This document shows positions 23,501 through 36,146 of a DNA stretch of 64,000 nucleotides, piece after piece. The notes below the pieces were generated by a model. That model saw only the letters and a list, made by a program, of their open reading frames with translations. It made no database searches and had not been told where the DNA came from. Position numbers and translations under genes: made by a program. Numbering within the stretch: the stretch's first letter is position 1; each line of letters starts with the position of its first letter. The stretch is from Linnemannia schmuckeri (lineage: Eukaryota; Mortierellomycota; Mortierellomycetes; Mortierellales; Mortierellaceae), in assembly GCA_029449235.1 (NCBI GenBank), contig JANATG010000002.1, positions 3,472,001 to 3,536,000 on the forward strand. Direction: 5' to 3'.

Positions 23501-25448
23501 CTGGGGAGCATCGCAGGCTTTCCGTACTCAAGGCGATGTGGTCGCCCTAGACTCTCTCTCAGGCAGTGGCCAATTGACCCAGACGCCACCAAAGCCCCAT
23601 CTCGATGGATACAAGCGAGACGTCGAAACATCCTGTAACTCCCGGAATGACGCTGTATCTCTGGAAACACCGACGCGTAAAGTGGGTCATCTGTCGCTTG
23701 AATCGCCCGCCTCCGCGTTGAAGCAATCTGGCCAGGGCTATCCTCGCGACGACAGCTTTTCTGACGCGTTTTCAGGAGCTGCTGAGGACCGCTCATTTAT
23801 CATCGAGGACGACGATATCTCCAACACATACGACCTTTCTGGGATGGACAGTACGTCCAGTCAGAGCGCGTTTTACATTCAGCCAGGGCAGAAACTGCGG
23901 GATGACAACTCATCCGAAGCCTACATATCGATGCGACCTAACGCCCGGAAGACTGCCCTCGGAACATCGCGAACGTCCGCCAAGAAAACAGGACGCGAGA
24001 AAGCGCCGTCATCGACTGTCATTCCCGCTGGACGCCCGGTTATGAATGAACAATCCGTAGGCGATGATCTGGACGACTTTTTATTTCAACCAGAGCCGGC
24101 ATCGATGTTGAACCGATCATACAGAACCAAGGACAAGGTGGCGGATACCAGTGCGACAGGCAAGAGTGCGACAGGCAAGAGTCCGTCTAGGCGCAAGTCC
24201 CTCACCAAGCCAGCAGGCGCATCCAGTAAAAAGACGACGAGGGAACCTATCAACCTTGACGACTCCGGCGACGACGATATCATTGTGGAGTCCAAGCCGG
24301 TTACAAAAACGCTCAGAGGATCCAAAGCTAAATCCAGCGTCCTCGACAATCTCCTTCCAGACAGAGTCAGACGACAGCGTCAGGAACGGATCAAGGATGC
24401 TCGACGCCGGCGTTCTGGTGGTCTTGCGGAGGAGGAGGACGATGGTGAGATTGAGATTGGGCGGAAACAACCTGTCGCGGAGAAGTTCTGGAATCAGGAA
24501 GACGACCTCTTTGACTCGGAGCAACTGGATCGACGTCAAGTCAAAGGTGTTGGTCTCGGAGGTGTCATTGGCGGGATTGGCGCGGTTGCAGGATCTTTGA
24601 ACGTATCTAAGATCACCAAGAATGCCGCTGAAGTCGCTTCAACCGCAACAGAAAGTGTCAGTCAAAGGCCGACCTCCACTGGTCTGTCGAAAGGGAAAGC
24701 CGTTGACAGGAACGGTGAACACAGCTATCTGGACTACGACGACAATCCTTTTGCTGGCCCATGTTCATTCGAGTATGATGACCCGAACTATGGGCTGAAT
24801 AGTCAGGATTTGTGGGATGCCGTGGACCCTGATCGTCGTATGCGAAACGAGCGGGCTGCCGAAGGAGAGGACGGTGAAGAGGGTGAGGATGATGGTGAAC
24901 CGCACCTGTCCCCATTGAACGATTTTGTAGATCTGCGGAAACATCAGGATAATCCTGAAATGGCTATGTACTTTGCGCAATTCGGCATGGCTGACGGTGT
25001 CGACTATCCGACTGGAGACCGGGCAAGTGGTCGTGGACGCGGACGTGGACGAAGTCGAGGGCGCGGGAAGAATGCTGCTGCCTCCGCAGCCAGCAGATCG
25101 CCAGGAAAAGGGAGCGGTGTTAGCTTTGGACCAGGAATCGGACGCATGTCGACTACGATGGGTATAAATGGAGGAGCAGGACAGGCAGTTTTGACTGACC
25201 TTGGGGTTCAGTTTGAACGTGCTGGTCCGAGCGGAGCCCACAACGATATGTTTGGAGCTGGTGGAACGCCGTTTGGAGGGTATGCCACGACAGCCAATGG
25301 AAGTATGGCAATTCGAAGCAAACCTACCGTGAAAAGGACGACTGGTACTGCCAAGGGTGGCTGGAAGGGTCGTGGTGGCTGGCGTGGATGGCGAAAAGCT
25401 GGTGGCGGCGCATGTGGGCGCGGTCGCGGTCGGGGTCGTGGCGCTTGA
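20571..25448 (+). CDS. Large ubiquitin/SUMO-binding scaffold candidate (UIM, UBZ-like finger, RG tail)
   Basis: Three exons (20571-20617, 20735-21488, 21594-25448) encode 1551 mostly disordered residues. Near residues 45-60 lies a ubiquitin-interacting motif, EEEAIRHAIQQSLHD. At about 826 is a zinc-finger-like CPICQQKIPADEMMAHVDQE resembling the UBZ4/RAD18 type. Its expected last cysteine is replaced by Glu, so zinc binding is uncertain. Short hydrophobic runs next to acidic residues (DVIEVIGSD about 206, DDIIVES about 1159) look like SUMO-interacting motifs. The C-terminus has two Arg-Gly blocks (about 1412-1424 and 1535-1551), typical of RNA/DNA binding or arginine methylation. A conserved-looking acidic segment with FEYDDPNYGLNSQDLWDAVD is near 1327. 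A nuclear DNA-damage or ubiquitin-signalling scaffold is plausible; the family was not identified. Confidence 0.72.
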
Positions 25449-25995
25449 ACTCAACCCCTTCCGCTTTCCTTCATTATCCCTTATCCTTTGAAATTTCTTT
25501 GTTTTTCTCGCAGAATCTGCCTTCAACTTTCACCCATGTTCGTAGTCTCTGTCCCTGTTCTATGCTTTCTTTTGTATACATATCTGTATTATTAAAACGC
25601 AACATTGCGTTCAAAAAGCCACAAACCATCTTTGTCCGCAAGACCTGGTGAACGTAAAAGTAATGATGCATAATAACTTTACGTCAATATGTACAGCACT
25701 ATGCTTGTCAACTTTGTTTTCGGTCCAAGAACGAACGGCAAGAACTAGAAAATAAAGATGGTCCATTTGCGCTGCTCTCATCCGGTCTATTAGATCGGGA
25801 TAGACCCCTGTGCGTGAGAGAATGCATGTGCTGTGAATCATGGTGACTGATCCACAAAAAAAAATTAAATATCAAAAAAAAAAAACGCCGCGCTCTCTTG
25901 ACGCTCATCGCGCTTGGATAAGAAAAACAATAAATTGAGATCCTTCCCTCTTTTGTTCTCCTTTCTCACTCCCCCCATTTTCCTCAGGCAACGAA
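25449..25995. other. Intergenic: 3' region of scaffold gene and promoter of GST-like gene
   Basis: No coding signal. An A run of about 11 nt followed by CGCCGCGC (25876-25895) lies about 100 bp before the GST start. This A-tract plus GC-core arrangement is seen before several other genes in the window. Confidence 0.45.
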
Positions 25996-27086
25996 ATGTC
26001 TGAAACCACGGCACCAACATCGGACACGAGCAACCCGTCCCAGACATCGACAGCAGCAGTAATTACCCAGGTCGTCGTCGCAAGCTCCAGCCTACCACCG
26101 TCGACATTCACATCCACATCAACCCCAGAACTTGCCGCCGCTGCCGCTGCCACTCTTCAGGTTCAGGTTCAGGTTCAGGAAGCCCAAGAGGAGGTGGTGT
26201 ACCAGATCTTGTACTTTAAGCTCCATGGCATGGCGGCAACAACTCGGGTCATGTTGGCGCTCTCTGGAGCTCGTTGGGAGAGCATCTACCCTCAGGTACA
26301 ATTAAAGGCAGTATTTCTCCCCTGTATGTATATGCATTATATCTGTCATGCTTTAATGTCTCCTGTCCTCTTTCCCTAAAACCTTCTCAAATAAAAACAA
26401 TAGGACTGGACGAACGAAAAACACAAGACGCCCTTTGGACTGATGCCTATCCTCTACGAAACCCATACTTCCTCTGGCTTGACCCTCGAGATCCCAGAAT
26501 CAGAAGCTATTGAACGCTATCTCGCCCGCAAGTTCGGGTTCTGGGGTAAAGACGCCTGGGAAGAGACGGCGATCCATGTCTTCTACTGCTCTTCAAAATC
26601 GATTCTTTCTTTGTATGTTAATAAGGTCCTGTTGGCGTTCCCAGATACCAAGGCCAGAGAACTGGCCAAATTTGTCGAGAAGGATGTACCGGGTTGGATT
26701 GTGCAGCATGAGAAGTGGTTAGGGAGGAGTCAGACTCCTGGATTCTATGTCGGCAGCCAGGTATATATATTTTTTACACTTCGTGCATTTACCTGTTAAT
26801 CAGACGATACATGGTGTAAATTCATACAAAAGGCATTAACCATCCACGGCTTCGCATTTTCACAAAATAGATATCAATTGCAGACATTCACTCGGTAGTC
26901 TGCTTGGACAGATTCCTGACAATCTCTGAATGCAAGAATCTGTTCTCTCGAGAGAAGACACCAAACTTGTTCAAGCTGAAGCACAACCTCGAGAGCTACC
27001 CGCGCTACACTGCCTGGATGACTTCGCCCGAGTTTGAAGCCATCAACATCTCAACCCGCCAGCGACTCGCCGTCCTCAAGGGATAA
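25996..27086 (+). CDS. Glutathione S-transferase-fold protein
   Basis: Three exons (25996-26295, 26404-26760, 26871-27086) encode 290 residues. A Ser/Thr- then Ala-rich N-terminal extension of about 65 residues, with a QVQVQVQ run, precedes a thioredoxin-like domain beginning YQILYFKLHGMAATTRVMLA. The motif KTPFGLMPILYE with the cis-proline and the acidic ESEAIERYLARKFG at the glutathione site identify the GST fold. The all-helical C-terminal domain carries SIADIHSVVCLDRFL. The start codon was chosen as the first ATG; a later start is possible because the extension is low complexity. The catalytic Tyr/Ser cannot be assigned with confidence. An AATAAA lies at 27096-27101. It converges with kinesin-5. 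Confidence 0.85.
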
Positions 27087-27321
27087 ACCTTCACAAATAA
27101 AAAGGTCATATTTTAAACAATTCTTTGATACATGATAGTTCTACAAATCGGGCGCGATATCAGGATATCGCATTGTGTTGGATGTAGGGGGTAGTCGTAG
27201 AGAGAGAAGTCTTGACTGTAAGGGAGGAGGGGGTATGTGTACAAGGACCGTAAGGCCCGAAGGATGATATACAATGTAAAGAAATGGACAAAAAGGATGG
27301 CGGCGTGGCGATACAAGGTAC

Positions 27322-30300
27322 CTAAGACCTGTTGTTGCTCCCAAAGGGACGTCTAACAGGCTTGACAAGTGTAGGTCGGATCACCTTGCGAGGCCCCTCC
27401 GCGCTATTCATCAGACCTGACTTGCCCGTTCCAAATGCCGTCCTCCCTGACGCGGTCTTTGTTGTCAGTGTTGCAGATCCAGTACCAATCCCACTGTGAG
27501 GTTTCTCTTGGAAAGGATTGTCGACCTGGGCGCCATGTATGTTGTTGCTAATGTCGGCGAGGCTGGCTGCATCCCTATCACTTGCCTCCATCGCCACGGC
27601 AGACCTCTTGGACAATACTGATCCTGCTTGGGCGCCTGAACCTGGTACAGTCTTCTTGACGAACCCTGGTCGAATGGGTCTGCTAATGTGGCCCCCATTA
27701 TGAAGCGACACAATTGGGACAGATGGTCTGGTCTCAACACTGTTCTCCTTCTCCTTCTCCACCCCCTGGACAAATGATTGGGACGACCTCCTTGAAGTGG
27801 GCGCTGAGGATGCCAGCGATCTCTCTTCGTTCGATACTGGGCTCAGCATCTCGACCGACGCCGACTCCTGATCAAGAGGAGCGACCTCCTCGTTTGCTCG
27901 TTCTACCTCCATCATCGGCCGAGAATCGACGCACAGTTCTGGGAGGGAAGTGTGCACGCCAGAGGATTTTTCGTCCAGAGGAGACGATGGTCTCGAGCTC
28001 TCTTCGGTATCGGATGACTCTCTAGAATGATCTCTCTCCATCGCGAGCTCAGTAGTGAACACTTTGACGCGCCCCAGTTCCCTGAACTCTCTCAGCAGAT
28101 CCTGCGATGGTCGAGTCACGCCCCAGCTGTGAGGGTACTTGTACTTTCGGCGGGATGGTGTCCTTCCGGTGGAGTCATCTACCTTGAGACGGTGTGGCAC
28201 AAGACTCTCTGTTTCCTCACGTGTCACTCCCAAGTTGTGCTGAACATCGTCGTTGAATAGGCGCATCTGGTCACTGGCAGCAGTGACCTATAGGGACAAA
28301 CAAACAAACAAGTACTAATGTTAAAACCATATCCACATGATGCAAATACCAACCTTGACATTGACTCATAACTTGAAATGAAACTTACGTCTTCAGAAGT
28401 CTTGCGGTAAACAGCCTCGATTCCAGCAGTCGATGTTGTCGTGCGAAGTGAGAGGTCCTTGAGCGCAGTAATGGTGTGGTCGGAGGTCTGGTCGTACAAC
28501 CTGGCCATGGCAGCTTGTTGGGATTGAGCCTGCTCGTGTCCCTGAAGAGCCTTTGAGCTCCAATCAGTCATTCTAGACTGCATCGTCGCCTGCTGAGCCT
28601 CCAATCTTTCCTGCAGACCAACGCTCAGAAGATCTGCCTTCGCAATCAAAAGACCACTCTCGCGAGTGACCCTGGCCATGGTCTCAACACCATCCGCCTC
28701 CAATGCCTTCCGTGACTCTGAGAATTGGTCGACCCGCTTGGCTCCCTGCACTCCAAACTCTCGGGTCCATGATTGTTGTTGGGTATGAGCCGCACTCAAC
28801 CGGCCTGTCGACTCTTCTAAAGCATCGCGGCTGTTCGTGAAATGATGCATTAAAGTACTGGTCTGGTCCTTTAGGAAAACGTCCACCAAGCCACCAATGT
28901 CCTTGAGAAGTGTTGCCTTTTGTCTCTCTCTCAGTGCCTCCTGGTCCTGAAGCTGTTGTCGAAGGGCCTGGTTCTGGCGCGCCAAAAACTCAATCTCCTT
29001 GGCAGTCGATCTCTCGTATGCGTCCAGAGCATCCTGAATCTGACGGATACCATCTCTCGAGAACGCCGCCGCCTCGTCAACAAGTCCAAGCATCCCGAAC
29101 GTTAATCCATCGTGTTGCTTTTCGACGTAACCAGTGTAAGCCGCCAAGGCCTTCTTCAAAGAATCGAACCCCTCAATTGCCGATGATGTGGTACTCTGGG
29201 TGCTAGCGTTCAGAAATTCGTGTGTTTCTGCACGCAATGTCTCGAACTCTTTCTTGAAGGCCAAGCCGCTCTCCGTGCCGCTGACATCGAGGGCTTGGAA
29301 CGAAGCCGTAGCCTTGTCCATACGCTCCAGCTGGGCCGCCACAAATGCCTTGGCACTCTCTGCACCCTCAATCGCCTCCTTGAATGCCTCGTCCATGCGC
29401 TGCGTCACCGAAGTCAAGAGTCCACCTTGATTGGCCCCAAACTGTTCAATGCGGTCACCGAGCTCGCCAGAGAGGGCCAATAACTTCTCCTGGAACTCAG
29501 CAAGGGCCTCTCTGTTCTCCCGCTCGATCATGGTCTTTCTTTCCAACTTCTCGTGCAGACCCTTGATATCCTTGACACTGGTGGTGAGGGTGGAACGCAG
29601 ACCTGCAGCGATAGAGTTGAGCTTGGTCTCGGTGTGGGCGTGGGCCTGGCGCAAAATGGTCTCCTCCTCCAGAATCTGCTTGGTCTTGGTCAGCTCTCCA
29701 AGGGTCTCTTCCAGCTCGGCACGTTTGGTCTCAAGCTCAGCGTTAGACACTCCAAGCTTGTACTCGGCCGTGGTCAGGAGCTTCATGTTCTCCCTGAACT
29801 TTTCCTCTAACAACTGCAGTTCCTGTGCGACCTTCTCAGCTTGCTTTTGAGTTTCCCCCACGAGATCCTTGTTACTAGTTGCCTCATCCAAAAGCGCTTG
29901 ATACGATTCCTGCGTCATGAAAACACCGTTCTTCTCGCGAGTGGCCTAATTACATTGTAGTGAATCAGAAATAATACAAGATTAATTAAACCAAAGTTTT
30001 TGGGCTCCTTAAACCATCTTCTCGTAATCTGGCTGAACTTACGTTGAGATCTGCCTTGAGACGATCAATTTCTACAAGGTACTCCTTTATAAGAGCCTTC
30101 TTGGTCATCTTTTGATTAATCTCGGGCGTGTTCTTGATGTTCTTGGCACGGTTGGCGTAGTTGAGCGTGCTGAATGTTTCCTCCAAGCAAGACCGAGCTG
30201 GTGAGATGGTGGCGATGATGCATGTCTTTGTCTTGCCTCCAAGCGAATCTTCCAACAAACGTGTCAGTTTACTCTCTCTATTGTGCCATTATGAAAAGTC

Positions 30301-31619
30301 ATAATGTCAGTAACCTTGTGGGTATCACATACGACTCAAAATGAATACATGGTCACATCGCATTACCTGTAGGGGATGTGCTGTGAGCGCTCGACGAGAG
30401 AATTGATGACTCTTCCGAGAGTAAGCAAACTCTGGTTGATCCTTCCTGCCTCTTTAGCCTGAGTTGCCTCTGCTCCAGAACGCGCAATGTTCTCAGAACC
30501 CGCCAAATCGACCAGGTTCAGTTTTCCAATCTTTAGTAACTCCTCGCCGTCATCAGACGTCTCCTTGACATGGACCGTGATTGAGAACACTCCGTGAGAT
30601 CGACTCGACTTGTCGTTGCTCTTTGTCGCAGCTACAGTTCTTTTGGCGCTTCCTCGTCTCAAAGCCTCGATACCTTGCTGAGCGTCAAAGACGGGAATCT
30701 CTTCGAGACCTTGAACAAGAGGACCCTGTTTTTTTACACTGTCAAAGATCTTGACGGCCTTGCGATCGTCATCCGGTGCCAGCAAATCTTTGATTTCCTC
30801 GTTGTATAACTCTAGGAACGACACGCGAACTGTAAACTCGTTCTGATCCTTAAGAGCGTCGAATAGTCGATAGAGCGTCCTGGGAATAATACCAGCCTCG
30901 CGTGAGCTGTCTCCAAACTTGTCTCGAAGGTCTCCCTCCATCGTATACGTCTTTCCTGTTCCTGTCTGTCCGTAAGCAAAGATGGTGCAGTTGTAACCGA
31001 GCAAGACCTCCTCCAGAATTGGAGTAACGACTTCGTTGTAGATGCTCTGCTGATCCGAGTACATAAAGACGCGGTCAAAGTTGTAAGACTTTGACGGTGC
31101 TCGGTCTCCGAGAGTTGAGGGAACTGTGATCTCTTTGTTCTGTGCCTGCACTACCACTGGCGAGTTTTCCTTGACCTCTCGCTCAGAACGATTCCTACCA
31201 GTCGTAAGAATAAAAGTTGAGGTGATGTCAGGTAGGTAACTCGCTATTTTGACGACATAAAGCATTATGGCGACAGAACTGATGACTTGTCGTTACCTGA
31301 TTCTGACAACGACTTGAATGTTAAGCTCCTTGTTTACAACGGCACCAGAAGGACCCAGGGACTTGGCAAGCTGATGTAGTTGTTGTTGTTGTTGTTGTTG
31401 TTGTTGATTTTGCTGTGGGTGATGCAGTGAAGGAGTGAGTGCCCGGACGGTAGCAGGGGCGGAGCCTGCCGATCCGACCGAGTTGATGGACTCTGATGAG
31501 AGTCTTCGACGAAGCGAAAGAGTGCTGTCACCATTGCTGTTGCTGTTGTTATTGCTGTTGTATGAGGGCCGGTGGGCATTGGAGGCGGGATGGCCGGTCC
31601 CGTTTCTTGCGCCAAACAT
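27322..31619 (-). CDS. Kinesin-5 (BimC/Eg5/Cin8 family) mitotic motor
   Basis: Five minus-strand exons (31619-31297, 31194-30367, 30277-30043, 29945-28389, 28287-27322) give 1302 residues. A Ser/Asn-rich N-terminus with a polyglutamine run precedes the motor: NIQVVVRIRNRSEREVKENS, P-loop AYGQTGTGKTYTMEG (about 184), switch I NDKSSRSH (about 302), switch II DLAGSE (about 336) and a neck with KNIKNTPEINQK. A long coiled coil follows. The tail carries the BimC box, TPSRRKYKYPHSW, with a Cdk-type Thr-Pro at about Thr1023. Kinesin-5 forms bipolar tetramers that slide antiparallel microtubules and separate spindle poles; Cdk phosphorylation of the BimC box directs it to spindles. All nucleotide-binding residues are intact. 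Confidence 0.95.
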
Positions 31620-31911
31620 TGATTGAAGGAGAGATCTGTGCGATTGGATAGTGAGAGTATGCTACAGCTGTGATTCCTTGTCCTTGTCCCTGTCCTTGTC
31701 GTTCTGTTGAGAGATGGAGTGATGTGAGTAAGGTCGAACGCGCGAGTGCTGGACTGAGGTAAAAAAGAAAACAAACAAATCCAAAGTGCGCGCTCAGGGG
31801 AGAGGCAAATAATAGGCTAGGAATTCACACGTGACCGAACGGCAAAATTTTTGAAGTCTCGATTCTTTAGCATCCAAGAAAAAAATAAACTATGGAAAAG
31901 AAGGGACTGAG

Positions 31912-33374
31912 CTACTCCCAGAAGCGGTAAAGGTTGCTGAGGATGTCCTCACCGAGAGAGTTGATCATGTCGTTGCGCTCCTCGACAGAGAGATTCTGTC
32001 TGAGAAAGGCGTCCGTTGCTGAAGTGGTGACCTCGGTGCCAAAGAACTGGATGTACTCCTTAACGCTATCCTTGGCCATGGCCCACTGCAGTCTGTTCAA
32101 GATCGCCTCGGGGACTCGACGCCACATATCCTTGTCCTTCTCCTCCTCTCGTCCCTCAGGTCGACACTTGGCCAACAGAGAGATGGCCACCGACATGTTC
32201 AAAGAACACTGCATCGCCTTAAGCGATAGAGCCTTCAATGTCGGGATCTCGTAGCGCTCTGAAATCCGGTAGAGGTCCTCAAAGTACACAGCACCTGGTT
32301 CACCTCGGCGCTTCTTTCTTCGCCCCCCTGTTTCGAAGACGCCAAAAGTGTAGATCTCTGAAGTTGTTCCAGATGTCTCGCTGTCATTTTGAGCAGTCCT
32401 TGAAGTGGTTCGCCTTTGAGCTTCCTCATGTCGCTTCTTGAGCCGCAGTCGTCCGGTGTAGAGGTATCGGAGCATGGCTCGAAAGACTTGTGGGGTGAAC
32501 TCGGTGATGTTGCACAAGACACCGTAGAAGGGGCTCCCTCGAGTAGCCTTTTCCTCTGTGACCTCTGTCAATCGCTGAGCGAAATACTGGCTCTCCTTCA
32601 GAGCAGAAGAGTGGGCGATGATGGAGATAGGCTCGTGAACAGCTCTCGAGGCAGGAAAGTAAAAACAAACATCCGGCGGGGTGTCCTTCCAGTATTGTTC
32701 GGGTTCAAAGTCTGTGTAGATGTCAAGAAAGGAGGTAAAGATAGGGTGCTCGAGGAATTGAGATCTCGAGATGTCGTGTGTGTGAAATGCGATCCTGAAC
32801 TTGTACCGCCCGTTCCTCGTCACCCTTCCCGATTGCAGCTTGACTATTTTTTAACATTTTTTCAATTTAAGTTTAATGTGTGCACGGTCTTGGCGGTAGT
32901 ATAGACACAAAAAAAGGAGGGTGAAAAGGCAAAGGTACCTTGAATAGTATCGCCTTCAAAGATGCGCCGACCGTCGAGGTGGTCGACTAGAAGTTCAGAA
33001 AGAGTCGAGTCGGATCGCACCTTGATGCTTTGGATGCGACTTATCAGCTCTCGAGCGTTAGCCGCGACATTCTGCTGACCTGCTGCCGTCTCGTATTGAT
33101 TGGACGAACTGGAAGAGCCGGACGAAGACATGGGGTACTGGTAGGACTGCCATATGAGGGAGAGGTTGAGCTCGATGCAAGCTTTCTTTTTTCGTTTAGT
33201 CTCAGTGAAGACACAGTGCCAGCAGCCGTGCTGGCTGAGATTAGCGAAGGTCTTGTCGAAGATGCGGGTCTTTGTTTGGGTGTTGGGAGCTGTCTCCGAC
33301 ACGTCGAAGGTTGAGCAGAGGACGCTGAAGCTGAGAGTTAAGGCGTAGTCCTGGACCGACTCTGGCTCGCTCAT
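31912..33374 (-). CDS. BTB/POZ domain protein
   Basis: Two exons (33374-32939 and 32843-31912) encode 455 residues. The N-terminal part (LTLSFSVLCSTFDVSE, then a His/Cys-containing segment) may be a degenerate MATH-like domain, with a polyserine linker at about 83-91. The BTB fold begins near residue 205 (DVCFYFPASRAVHEPISIIAHSSALKES) and includes FTPQVFRAMLRYLYTGRL. BACK-like helices follow (YEIPTLKALSLKAMQCSL). BTB proteins often dimerise and recruit cullin-3 ubiquitin ligases; this role is inferred. A basic and acidic insert (KKRHEEAQRR...GRRKKRR) interrupts the BTB C-terminal helices. It is tandem with, and just upstream of, kinesin-5. Confidence 0.8.
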
Positions 33375-34057
33375 CGTTGTACGGTGTTGTTCGTTGGTAG
33401 TTCGTTGAGTGGTGAGAGAGAGTGGAAAAGGAAGAGAGGAAGAGAGGAAGAGAGGAAGAAGTGTACGCGTGCAGTGTGTCGTGAGGGTGTCGTGTATCCT
33501 TGTTTTTCATCAGTCTCATGAGACGAAACAAAATTGGTAAAAAGTGATCAAAAAAGTGGGTCGAATTACCATTGTCACTCACTCTGTCCACGCGTCACCA
33601 ACGCCAAACTATCGCGTCTATCTGGGTACTGACTGATAATCAGACTTTGGTGTGTCGATGTCGCCCCGATGCCTCTGTGCATGCAATTGCAATGCACACT
33701 TTATGACATGTCATTGACAGCAGGACTCGTTGTCTTTTCTTCTTTTTTTGCTCTAAGCATTATTTTATTCACGCGCGTTTGTGGTAATTTCGTCATCGAG
33801 AATGAAAGCCATGCATCTGAACGTCTTTGTTACCTATGATACAGACTGATGCTTCTTTTGACTTTTATGTTTTTCTCTCTCATTCATTCGTATACTCACT
33901 CCTCTTCATTCACACACACAAACACACACCATACCGACTGCCACATATCGCTTTTTCAATACACCAAATTTTTTCAGGATATCTAGACTAACCTGACGCG
34001 TCTCGCTTGGCACGAACCAGCCGCTGCTTCCACCGGTGGGTCGAACCCTTCCTCTAA
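33375..34057. other. Intergenic; BTB promoter side
   Basis: C/T-rich and AC-rich low-complexity DNA (CACACA run near 33910-33930). No gene was recognised. Confidence 0.5.
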
Positions 34058-35155
34058 GTGATCATTATGGTCTCCTGCGATGTGTTCAGTAACAACCTCC
34101 TCGCGTCTCCATATGCCAAGCAAGCCTTTACAAGGGATAACCTCTCCGTCCGTTATCTACAACTTGGACTGGCAGACACCGCCCATCTCTACAGCTGCTT
34201 TCGCGCTTTTATCAGACACAGGAAAAGCCCACGCCAGCTGCTGCTATCTCTCAACCACCGATCACAACGACGCCGACACCCTGCCCTGTGCTGCTGTCAC
34301 CACCCATGAGCAGACTGAGAGAGCCAACTCTGATTACGAAGGAGTTTACATGAAATTCAACTCGGTTCCTACTTCCAGGTGCGGATGCAGCAGGATGTTC
34401 TTGAGACATTCAAGGACCTTTCAATAGGCCTCGTTTGCGCGGATCTGCAAGGTTGGGAGTGAAGCGCTTTGCTTCGTCTTGACGAGCTGCAGGGCACTGA
34501 AAGTGTTTATGGTGCAGCGAGGCAGCTTCAGGTGGCCACGACCTACTTCCCTCAACTTATATCACACTGGACGATGCCATGTCTAGACCCTAGTCATATA
34601 CTAGATTGCAACACTAGGAAATTTCGTTCTGTGTCCCGGCACTACCTCTGGGGCGTGACCCTACTAAAACAGGACGCCCATATTTAAGCTGGCGGACGAA
34701 AATCGGCAATATTTAGGAAGGTTAGGCAATTGTACCGTCAGAATGGCTTGTTGACCCAGCCTACCTTACTCAGGATGAGAGTGATTATGCAGGACCAACT
34801 AAATGATCAGACAACACATCTCTATTTTCCCAACTCCTCCCCTGCCATACTGGGTCTGGGAGATGATGATGGATCAGAACGGCCTGGGTGTCTGGTGTAT
34901 CTGGGCGGTCTGACTCGACTGAAGGAGCTTCAAAGCTCTGTCAATGTGAACATGGGTGAGATCGAAGTGACTGTGGGCTAGCCGGAGGTACGGTGCATGG
35001 CAAGTCACTGGCTAAGTTACTGGCCAGAGTTCGAGGCTGCAGAGTTTTTCTTGCAGAAAACGGAGGTCACGGAACCCATCAGGTGGTTGAGAAGTCATTA
35101 TGAGGAAGGCCAGCTGGTCTTAAGACATCTAGTCCTTAGAGTTAGACGAGCCTGA
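34058..35155 (+). pseudogene. Decayed F-box/LRR-like gene relic
   Basis: Several short frames in changing phases carry fragments resembling the C-terminal half of fungal F-box/LRR proteins. Examples are LVYLGGLTRLKELQSSVNVN and, after an in-frame TAG at 34979-34981, ASHWLSYWPEFEAAEFF, then IRWLRSHY. No single frame exceeds about 115 codons and no set of introns restores one. The region is best read as a heavily mutated relic. Assignment rests on motif resemblance only. Confidence 0.45.
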
Positions 35156-35743
35156 GCTCTCCCTTTTTTTTTCGTCAGTTTTTTTTATTATTTTGTTGTG
35201 CTACGTTTAGCTGCACAAGAATACATAAATATCCGATATGGTAATGTTTGATTGGCGATGCCGAATGAAATGACGGCTAGAGCCTATTATTCGACACCGC
35301 CAAAGAAGAATAAGTCTTACTTACGCTTGACCATTTCATTCTCCTGGATACTCTCGTCATTCTCAACTGCGACTATTTTTCTTGTTTTTCATCCAAAGAG
35401 AGATGATGTTAAATAAAATGAAAAAAGGAAGCTTGTTCTTTACAAGAGAAAAGGGGGGGTGGTTTTACAGGAAGACCGTAATATGCAAGCACAAATATTC
35501 TGACGATGATCGTCAAATTTGTAAAATCTGTAACACATGAAAAAATGTAATGTACGCCTACCATCCCAATGCTTTGCATCGACATTGCAACAATAACGAA
35601 GTGCTTTTTGCTCTTTCAATTCCTTCCACGCTCAGGTATTCCATAAAAAACTATCTTGACTCACACCCTACACATCGTAAACCTCTTGTCCCTTCTAAAT
35701 CCAACTCAACAGCCCATTTTTGACCGTGCCAAAAATTACGCCA

Positions 35744-35745
<2 letters not shown>

Positions 35746-35780
<35 letters not shown>
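35746..35780. repeat. Poly(T) tract, 35 nt
   Basis: An uninterrupted T run about 65 bp from a decayed fragment of the RNase H element's 3' end. It might be an old retroelement tail but cannot be assigned. Confidence 0.85.
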
Positions 35781-35781
<1 letters not shown>

Positions 35782-35845
35782 ATGCGCGAATTATTTCTCT
35801 GGTGGACAGCAGCAGGGTGTTCAGTTCCATAAAAGACATAAAAGA

Positions 35846-35975
35846 GACTATCTAAAGGGAGATGCCATGGTCCCATCTACTAGTCACAGTTCGTATGAGG
35901 GTCCTAATGCCCGGACGACTCTGCGCAACAATCCCTGTCGCTCATCACAACAAAAACGGAAGAAAACACAAATCT
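35846..35975 (-). mobile_element. Diverged 3'-end fragment of the RNase H element
   Basis: The plus strand contains ACTAGTCACAG, then GACTCTGCGCAACAAT and CAAAAACGGAAGA. These match in order the 3' untranslated region of the larger copies (for example 42800-42870). Similarity is patchy and no coding part remains. Confidence 0.5.
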
Positions 35976-36112
35976 GTCTATCTAGTTATCAATCTCTACT
36001 AAAAGCCTCCATCTGAACAACCAGGGGATAGTCAAAGTACTTTCTTCCTAGTGTCGTTTATTAAGTGGACAACACCATCTCCATTCATACATATATGTGC
36101 GACGCAATAACC

Positions 36113-36113
<1 letters not shown>

Positions 36114-36143
<30 letters not shown>
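36114..36143. repeat. Poly(A) tract, 30 nt, flanking element copy 1
   Basis: A pure A run immediately beyond the inferred 3' edge of copy 1, separated by GCTC from a T run (36148-36154) that would be the element's own short A tail on the minus strand. Confidence 0.85.

Positions 36144-36146
<3 letters not shown>

Larger units (their letters stand above)
35156..36113. other. Spacer at left edge of mobile-element island
   Basis: AT-rich DNA with a 35-nt T run (35746-35780). A short element-tail fragment (35846-35975) lies within it. No gene is supported. Confidence 0.5.

Noticed and set aside
24765..25526. 253-codon minus-strand frame
   Set aside because: Antisense to the RG-rich end of the large scaffold gene; Ser/Thr-rich composition is a by-product of GGTCGT-type codons.
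31370..31415. TTG/CTG trinucleotide run as a separate repeat or toxic expansion
   Set aside because: It is the short polyglutamine codon run in the kinesin-5 N-terminus, about nine residues, in frame.
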